Positions 59,785-64,000 of a stretch of DNA of 64,000 nt are shown piece after piece. The position numbers were made by a program, and so were the translations under genes. The DNA comes from Marinobacter salicampi (GTDB taxonomy: Bacteria; Pseudomonadota; Gammaproteobacteria; Pseudomonadales; Oleiphilaceae). A model generated the notes under the pieces. It saw nothing but the letters and a program-made list of their open reading frames with translations. It had not been told where the DNA came from and did not search any database. How positions within the stretch are numbered: the first letter of the stretch is position 1; each line of letters begins with the position of its first letter. The DNA lies in the NCBI RefSeq assembly GCF_011074795.1, contig NZ_JAAMPF010000023.1:46885-110884 (forward strand), read 5' to 3'.

Positions 59785-62419
59785 TACGGATTCCCTTCGA
59801 TGCCTGAATATCCACAGGCGCCACCCCAAGGTCCTGCCACTTCTCCGGATGACAGGTAAACAGCAGTATCTGATGCCGACTGGCCGCATCGAACAGGATG
59901 CGTTTCATGTCTTCCAGGCGGTCGCTGTCACTGTGCACCAGGGTGTCATCCAGGATGACCAGGGTCGGCCTTCCGGCTTCCCGCAACAAATCGGCATAAG
60001 CCAGACGGCTGATCAGGCCCATCTGTTCACGGGCGCCAAAGCTCAGTTCGGTTATCAGCCCAAGCTCGTTGCCCCGGCTGAAGGTGCCGGGGCGTAGCTG
60101 TTCGTCCACTTCCAGCGAAGCTTCCGGAAACAGCACTGAAAGGTAGTGGTTCAGGTGTTTCTGCAGGGGCGCCTGCAGTCGACGCGTCAGGGTCTGGCGC
60201 TTTTCGGTGAGCAGGTTCAGTAGCAGATCCAGCGCCTGGGCGCGGCGGTGCAACTCCTGATAGCGGCGGTTGCACTGGTCGTACTCCGCCTCTTTCTCGT
60301 TGAGCTGTTCTTCCAGCCCTTCTGCGCCCCAGGCTTCCAGCCTGACTTTGATATCGCGGAGTTCGCGGCCCCGGTTCTCCTGGGTCTGACGCAGCTGATT
60401 GACCGCATTCTGGTAGCGTTCGATATCCTGCCGGAGGAACTCTGGGCGGGCATCGCGAATTTCCCGTTCGCGGCGCTCGAGGCTGGCTTCCAGTTCGGCC
60501 TGCTGTTTTTCGATGTTCGCCAGGTCGGTGGTTATCTGGCGGAGTTGCTGTTGCCGTTCCGGGCTCTTCGCTTCATCCGCCAGCCGTTGCCATTCAGTTT
60601 TGGCGTTGTCCCGGGCCTGTTTCAGGGCAGAGAGCCTGGCCTGATGCGCGCGCTCGTCGGATTCGGCCTTGTCCAATGCGGTGCCAGCCCGGGTGAAGGC
60701 CGCCTCCGCTTCTTCCAGGACCGGCACATTCTCTTGCGGATTTGGTTTGGGAGTGGCTTCCAATTGTGTTCTGGCTTTCTCCAGCTCGCCTTCTGCCTCT
60801 TTCTGGTCGGAGGCAAGTTGCTCAAGGCCTGCCGGTGCCAGAGATTTAAACAGCTCGTCCGCATGCTTGACGGCTCGTGCAGCACTTTCAAAGGCGGAAA
60901 GACGATCCTCCGCCTGTTCCACCGATTCCAGGCCAAGGGTCTTCAGCTGTTCTTCCAGATTTTCCTCTAGGGTCTTGAGCTTCCTGCGGGTGCTGGCCAG
61001 CTCTTCCCCGCCTGGCGTTATGCCCAGGGTGCCAACACCCGGAATCACCAGGGTCGACTCTTCCAGAAGCTGCTGCTCACCTTGTCCGGTATGCGATTCA
61101 TTGTTCAGCGTTAGTGATGCGCCAGCATCAAGCTGCCAGCTCAATCGGGTGGCGATGGTCCGTGAGCGAATGGTCTCTTCGTTCAGCTGGTTCCCGGTTG
61201 CTCGCAGTTTCTTGACCAACTCTGAATCAATGCGATTTTCCCTGGACTGCTGCCTGGCTTGCTCCAACTTCTGGTGGTATTCCTTTGCTTTGGCAAGGTT
61301 CTGGGTCAGCACCTGTTTTTGCTGTTCAAGCCGGCGGGTATCCTGCTCCAGCCGCTCCCGGGTTTGCTGCAAACCCGCGAGTTTCCGCTGCTTTTCCGCT
61401 TGCTCATAGGCGGTTCTGGCTTCGGTTAAACGGCCTGTGGCTGCCGGCGTTTGTGCTTGTGTCAGGTCGAGGTCGCGCTCGGCGCGATCCAGTTCTTCCT
61501 TTCGGCCTTCAAGTTGACGACTGAGCCCTTCCAAGTGTTCTTTGTTCTGCTGCAACAGGCGGTGGTTTTGCTGTAGTTGACTGAGCGTGGCTTTCTCCTG
61601 GTTTTGTTGCTGCTCCAGGCGCTGAACCTGCTGGTAACGCGCCCGGGCCGCCTCCAGCTGGCGCTGGGCGTCTTCCCAGGGGCGCTCGCCCTCGGCCTGA
61701 TTGTAGTCGTGGGCCAGTTTGCCAAGCCGGTCGACCTGCTCCTGGTATTTATGCACCCGCTCCTTCAGCTCTTCAATTTCAAGGTCATATTGAGCGCGGT
61801 CTTTTTCCAACTTCAGGTAATCGCCCCGGGGCTTGCCGGTTCCCGTCAGCAGGGTGTCCCGCTGGCTGCGAACCGTCTCGATCAGGTCGTCGCCTCCGGA
61901 ACTGGCGACCTCTCCAACCATGGAATTCAGGGCGGACTTCAGGTGATCCCCGGCATGCTCTATGGCCTGTTCAATGTCCTGCCCGGTGCCCTGCTCGACC
62001 CAGAGCAGCCCGGGTATGCCCCAGTGTCTGGCTTTGCTGATGCCTTTTTGCGGGTACTGGTAGCCCAGCAACTCGGCCAGTTTTTCTTCTGCATCGTCTT
62101 CGCTGTAGGTTTCGGTGCCGACGGTCAGGTCGCAGCGTTTGCGCTGCAGGAAGCTCTTGGTGAGGTGCCAGTTCCTGTTGTCGTGCTCGAAATCCAGCTC
62201 AATGGTTGGCGCCGCGGCGGAGTCGCCCCACGGACGCAGGTCGTCAACGGCCGTTGAACGGTAGCGCTCGAAAAACGCGGCACGGATGGCACGTACCAGC
62301 GTGCTTTTACCGGACTCATTGGGACCGTGGATCAGGTTGAGGCCGGGTTGCAGGTTATCCAGAACAAACGGTTTGCGGAACTGGCGTAGCTGCTCAATGC
62401 GCATTCGCTGCAATTTCAT
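59774..62419 (-). CDS. YhaN/Rad50-like SMC-type ATPase
   Basis: 881 aa. An ABC-type split ATPase: Walker A LIHGPNESGKSTLVRAI at residues 29-45, about 550 residues of coiled coil (Gln/Glu/Arg-rich, many KLEQxxQQ repeats), and a C-terminal lobe with signature LSFGAREQMGLISRLA and Walker B LVILDDTLVHSDSD. No Cys-x-x-Cys zinc hook is seen in the coiled region, so it differs from Rad50/SbcC and is closer to Bacillus YhaN. Its start overlaps the phosphoesterase stop by four bases. Together they should form an end-processing nuclease. Confidence 0.88.
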   Translation of the reverse strand: MKLQRMRIEQLRQFRKPFVLDNLQPGLNLIHGPNESGKSTLVRAIRAAFFERYRSTAVDDLRPWGDSAAAPTIELDFEHDNRNWHLTKSFLQRKRCDLTVGTETYSEDDAEEKLAELLGYQYPQKGISKARHWGIPGLLWVEQGTGQDIEQAIEHAGDHLKSALNSMVGEVASSGGDDLIETVRSQRDTLLTGTGKPRGDYLKLEKDRAQYDLEIEELKERVHKYQEQVDRLGKLAHDYNQAEGERPWEDAQRQLEAARARYQQVQRLEQQQNQEKATLSQLQQNHRLLQQNKEHLEGLSRQLEGRKEELDRAERDLDLTQAQTPAATGRLTEARTAYEQAEKQRKLAGLQQTRERLEQDTRRLEQQKQVLTQNLAKAKEYHQKLEQARQQSRENRIDSELVKKLRATGNQLNEETIRSRTIATRLSWQLDAGASLTLNNESHTGQGEQQLLEESTLVIPGVGTLGITPGGEELASTRRKLKTLEENLEEQLKTLGLESVEQAEDRLSAFESAARAVKHADELFKSLAPAGLEQLASDQKEAEGELEKARTQLEATPKPNPQENVPVLEEAEAAFTRAGTALDKAESDERAHQARLSALKQARDNAKTEWQRLADEAKSPERQQQLRQITTDLANIEKQQAELEASLERREREIRDARPEFLRQDIERYQNAVNQLRQTQENRGRELRDIKVRLEAWGAEGLEEQLNEKEAEYDQCNRRYQELHRRAQALDLLLNLLTEKRQTLTRRLQAPLQKHLNHYLSVLFPEASLEVDEQLRPGTFSRGNELGLITELSFGAREQMGLISRLAYADLLREAGRPTLVILDDTLVHSDSDRLEDMKRILFDAASRHQILLFTCHPEKWQDLGVAPVDIQASKGIRNGT

Positions 62420-63549
62420 TGGCTGGCCTCCTGTTCCCGCTCTCTGAGCAACCCGGCCAGAATCGCCAGCGCATCCCGGGCGGTGTCATCTTCTGCGATT
62501 TCCTGCCCTTGTCCTTGACGTAGCCGCAGACTCTCAATCACCTCGCCCACATAACCATCGGCTTTCAGGGTCGCAATATCCTCATCGGTGGGGGAAAGCT
62601 GTAAGCCGCTGCGCTCGCAGCGCAGGCTGCGAAATCTGGCTTCAGCGACCGATAAAGCCCTCATCAGTGTTTCCTCGCCGGCCAGGGTTACTGAGCCTTC
62701 AAGTCGCAGGTCGACTACGGCAGAGTCGGGCAAAGCGTTCAGACGCTCCAGCAATTGCTCAAGATCGGAGTGAACCGCCAGGGTTGCCCGCCATTGGTGC
62801 CATTGGTAGCGTCCCGTTGGTAATTGGCTGACCTTGGGCGTGGCGCCGGGTTCGGACACCTCAACAATCAGCGCATTGCCCGCCTCGTTATTACGGAACC
62901 GTTCCGGCTCGGGGGTGCCACAGTACCAGGTGCGTTCATTGATCTGCTTGGTGCCGTGCCAGTCGCCCAGGGCAAGATAGTCTAGCCTGCTTGCTTCCGC
63001 CCGGTTCGGCGCTATGGGGTTAGTGGAATCAATCTCATCCGGCAACAGGCCCTGGACACTGCCGTGGGCCAGGCCAACTCTGAGAAAACCTTCCGGCGAC
63101 TGGTAGCAGCTGAATGGCTCGGTCAAATCACCATAGGTATGGCGCTGAGTCAGCGGAGCGCAGAGTATGCTGAGGTTCTGAGGTTCCAGATCGATGACGC
63201 CGGGCTGAAGCGCGAGGTGTACGTTCTCAGGCACAGCACCCAGGCGCTGGGCTCGCGTCCAGACGCTCTCTGCCAGAGCGGCGTCGTGATTGCCTGGCAG
63301 CATGACCCAGGGGCCGGCAAAACCCTGTGTGGCGTTAAACACTCTGCGAATGGTGCGGTCAGAGACCGTTTGTGCATCAAAGACGTCACCAGCCACCAAT
63401 ACCGCATCGCACTGATGTTTATTGGCCAGCCTTGCAAGCGTCTCAACGGCCTCGAACCGTGCCTCGACCAATGCCGCACCGTCCTCCGTTTCGAAACGGG
63501 TAAATGCCCGGCCCATTTGCCAATCTGCTGTGTGCAAAAACTTTGGCAT
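62416..63549 (-). CDS. YhaO/Mre11-like metallophosphoesterase
   Basis: 377 aa, calcineurin-like phosphoesterase of the DNA repair exonuclease group. Metal motifs: HTADWQMGRAF, VAGDVFDAQ, MLPGNHDAA, VGLAHGSVQ and ALGDWHGTK. The first motif is D-W-Q where many Mre11 enzymes have D-x-H, a change also found in YhaO-type proteins. The C-terminal third is a helical capping region. AGGA lies 8 nt before the ATG. It is the first gene of the operon, and its four-base overlap with the YhaN-like gene indicates co-translation. Confidence 0.88.
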   Translation of the reverse strand: MPKFLHTADWQMGRAFTRFETEDGAALVEARFEAVETLARLANKHQCDAVLVAGDVFDAQTVSDRTIRRVFNATQGFAGPWVMLPGNHDAALAESVWTRAQRLGAVPENVHLALQPGVIDLEPQNLSILCAPLTQRHTYGDLTEPFSCYQSPEGFLRVGLAHGSVQGLLPDEIDSTNPIAPNRAEASRLDYLALGDWHGTKQINERTWYCGTPEPERFRNNEAGNALIVEVSEPGATPKVSQLPTGRYQWHQWRATLAVHSDLEQLLERLNALPDSAVVDLRLEGSVTLAGEETLMRALSVAEARFRSLRCERSGLQLSPTDEDIATLKADGYVGEVIESLRLRQGQGQEIAEDDTARDALAILAGLLREREQEASQ

Positions 63550-63748
63550 GTCAGGTTCCTGAGGGATCTGGGAAATTCGCGCTATTCTAGACTACCCGCG
63601 GTATCTTTACAGATGCTGGACGACAACCAGGGACACTGAAATCTCAGGAAAACAGCTCAGGCTCGGTTCAGACGCCGATGGATGCAGGCAAGCGACAGGC
63701 TGGCTTGATGAAACAAGTACCTGGGCAAACCATAAAACTGGGGAATAA
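63550..63748. other. Region between the nuclease operon and tRNA-Cys
   Basis: This 199-bp stretch contains the promoter region of the phosphoesterase gene. On the minus strand, a TAGAAT-like -10 candidate is near 63585-63590, without a convincing -35. There is no additional tRNA gene, such as tRNA-Leu, that would extend the tRNA operon here. Confidence 0.35.
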
Positions 63749-63822
63749 TGGAGGCGCGGGTCGGAATCGAACCGGCGTTAACGGAGTTGCAGTCCGCTGC
63801 ATGACCACTCTGCCACCGCGCC
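63749..63822 (-). tRNA. tRNA-Cys (anticodon GCA)
   Basis: 74 nt including an encoded CCA. The acceptor GGCGCGG pairs with CCGCGCC, the discriminator is U as expected for tRNA-Cys, the anticodon loop reads CTGCAAC, and the T loop contains GGTTCGATTCC. It lies 115 bp after tRNA-Gly in the same orientation, as in the gly-cys-leu operons of other gammaproteobacteria. Confidence 0.95.
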
Positions 63823-63910
63823 AGGGAAAGAAAGTCCGGGGAACTAGCAGGACTTTTTGAAGCGTCTCCTGAATTTGAAATCGCGGAGATTTACTGACTG
63901 TGTACTACTC

Positions 63911-63937
63911 ATTCTGAAGCTGCAACTTATTCAGAAT
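63911..63937. other. Hairpin between the tRNA genes
   Basis: ATTCTGAA (63911-63918) and TTCAGAAT (63930-63937) are perfectly complementary around an 11-nt loop directly abutting the 3' end of tRNA-Gly. It is probably a processing or transcription-attenuation element of the tRNA transcript. Confidence 0.5.
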
Positions 63938-64000
63938 TGGAGCGGGAAACGAGATTCGAACTCGCGACCCCAACCTTGGCAAGGTTGTGCTCTACCACTG
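63938..64000 (-). tRNA. tRNA-Gly (anticodon GCC), partial at the window edge
   Basis: The 3' 63 nt are present, including the encoded CCA. The T arm contains GAGTTCGAATCTC, the anticodon loop reads TTGCCAA, and the D arm AGTGGTAGAGCA is visible up to the edge. The first bases of the acceptor stem lie outside the window. Confidence 0.95.

Noticed and set aside
1..64000. CRISPR arrays, insertion sequences, integrase or transposase genes
   Set aside because: No spaced direct-repeat array, no DDE transposase or integrase frame and no terminal inverted repeats were seen in the intergenic stretches.

Overview
The window looks like a chromosomal segment of a marine gammaproteobacterium, most likely Marinobacter or a close relative. 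This is an inference from gene content: recC-recB-recD order, a type II secretion locus beside a LapG-type protease, a branched-chain-type ABC transporter fused to an acyl-CoA pathway, TsdA with a cbb3-type oxidase, and a Gly-Cys tRNA pair. No 16S gene is present and no database search was run.

Layout. (1) 1-2044: the 5' part of gspE, divergent gspC, and a lapG-like periplasmic protease. (2) 2079-11721: the complete recC-recB-recD operon on the minus strand, with 4-nt overlaps at both junctions. (3) 11854-16670: an alkyl-DHAP-synthase-like flavoenzyme, a GlpD-like dehydrogenase and an FGGY kinase. (4) 16722-28502: a minus-strand catabolic cluster of SDR, acyl-CoA dehydrogenase, APH-type kinase, DUF6285 protein and AMP-ligase, followed by livKHMGF, a TetR regulator and a class III CoA-transferase. 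Its first five genes match the enzyme set of the Pseudomonas putida levulinate (lva) pathway, and its first gene has a promoter with a perfect palindrome between the -35 and -10. (5) 28583-45523: an accessory sulfur, thiol and copper region. It holds a truncated hydrolase, a small lipoprotein-like gene, an MBL-rhodanese protein, DsbG, an Lgt-like/TlpA fusion, a two-component system, DsbD, CopB, a broken copA, an RND pump with its adaptor, an ETHE1-like dioxygenase, and two paralogous small membrane proteins. (6) 45709-52145: an operon for a cbb3-type oxidase (a CcoS-like/CcoN fusion and CcoO), a membrane-anchored dihaem cytochrome, a TsdA-type thiosulfate dehydrogenase and a CcoI-type copper ATPase. 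(7) 52146-57900: a gene-poor stretch with a decayed coding remnant, then SDR, a ketopantoate-reductase-like protein, SelO, a DUF465 protein and an FAD amine oxidase. (8) 58085-63549: a four-gene minus-strand operon in which every junction overlaps. It encodes a YhaO/Mre11-like phosphoesterase, a YhaN/Rad50-like ATPase, a HIT protein, and a protein joining a putative sulfur-binding (SBD-like) domain to a DUF3883 nuclease-like domain. (9) 63749-64000: tRNA-Cys and a partial tRNA-Gly.

How the parts work together. Region 6 could pass electrons from thiosulfate through dihaem cytochromes to oxygen, with copper supplied by the ATPase. Region 5 supplies persulfide oxidation, thiol-disulfide exchange and copper handling. 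Direct repeats of the form CTTAAT-N5-CTTAAT occur upstream of the lipoprotein-like gene and upstream of ccoN, and imperfect versions lie near the response regulator, dsbD and the amine oxidase, so the OmpR-family regulator at 32746 may tie these regions together. Region 8 is the best candidate for an undescribed system, possibly nucleic-acid defence or repair. No insertion sequence, CRISPR array or integrase was seen.
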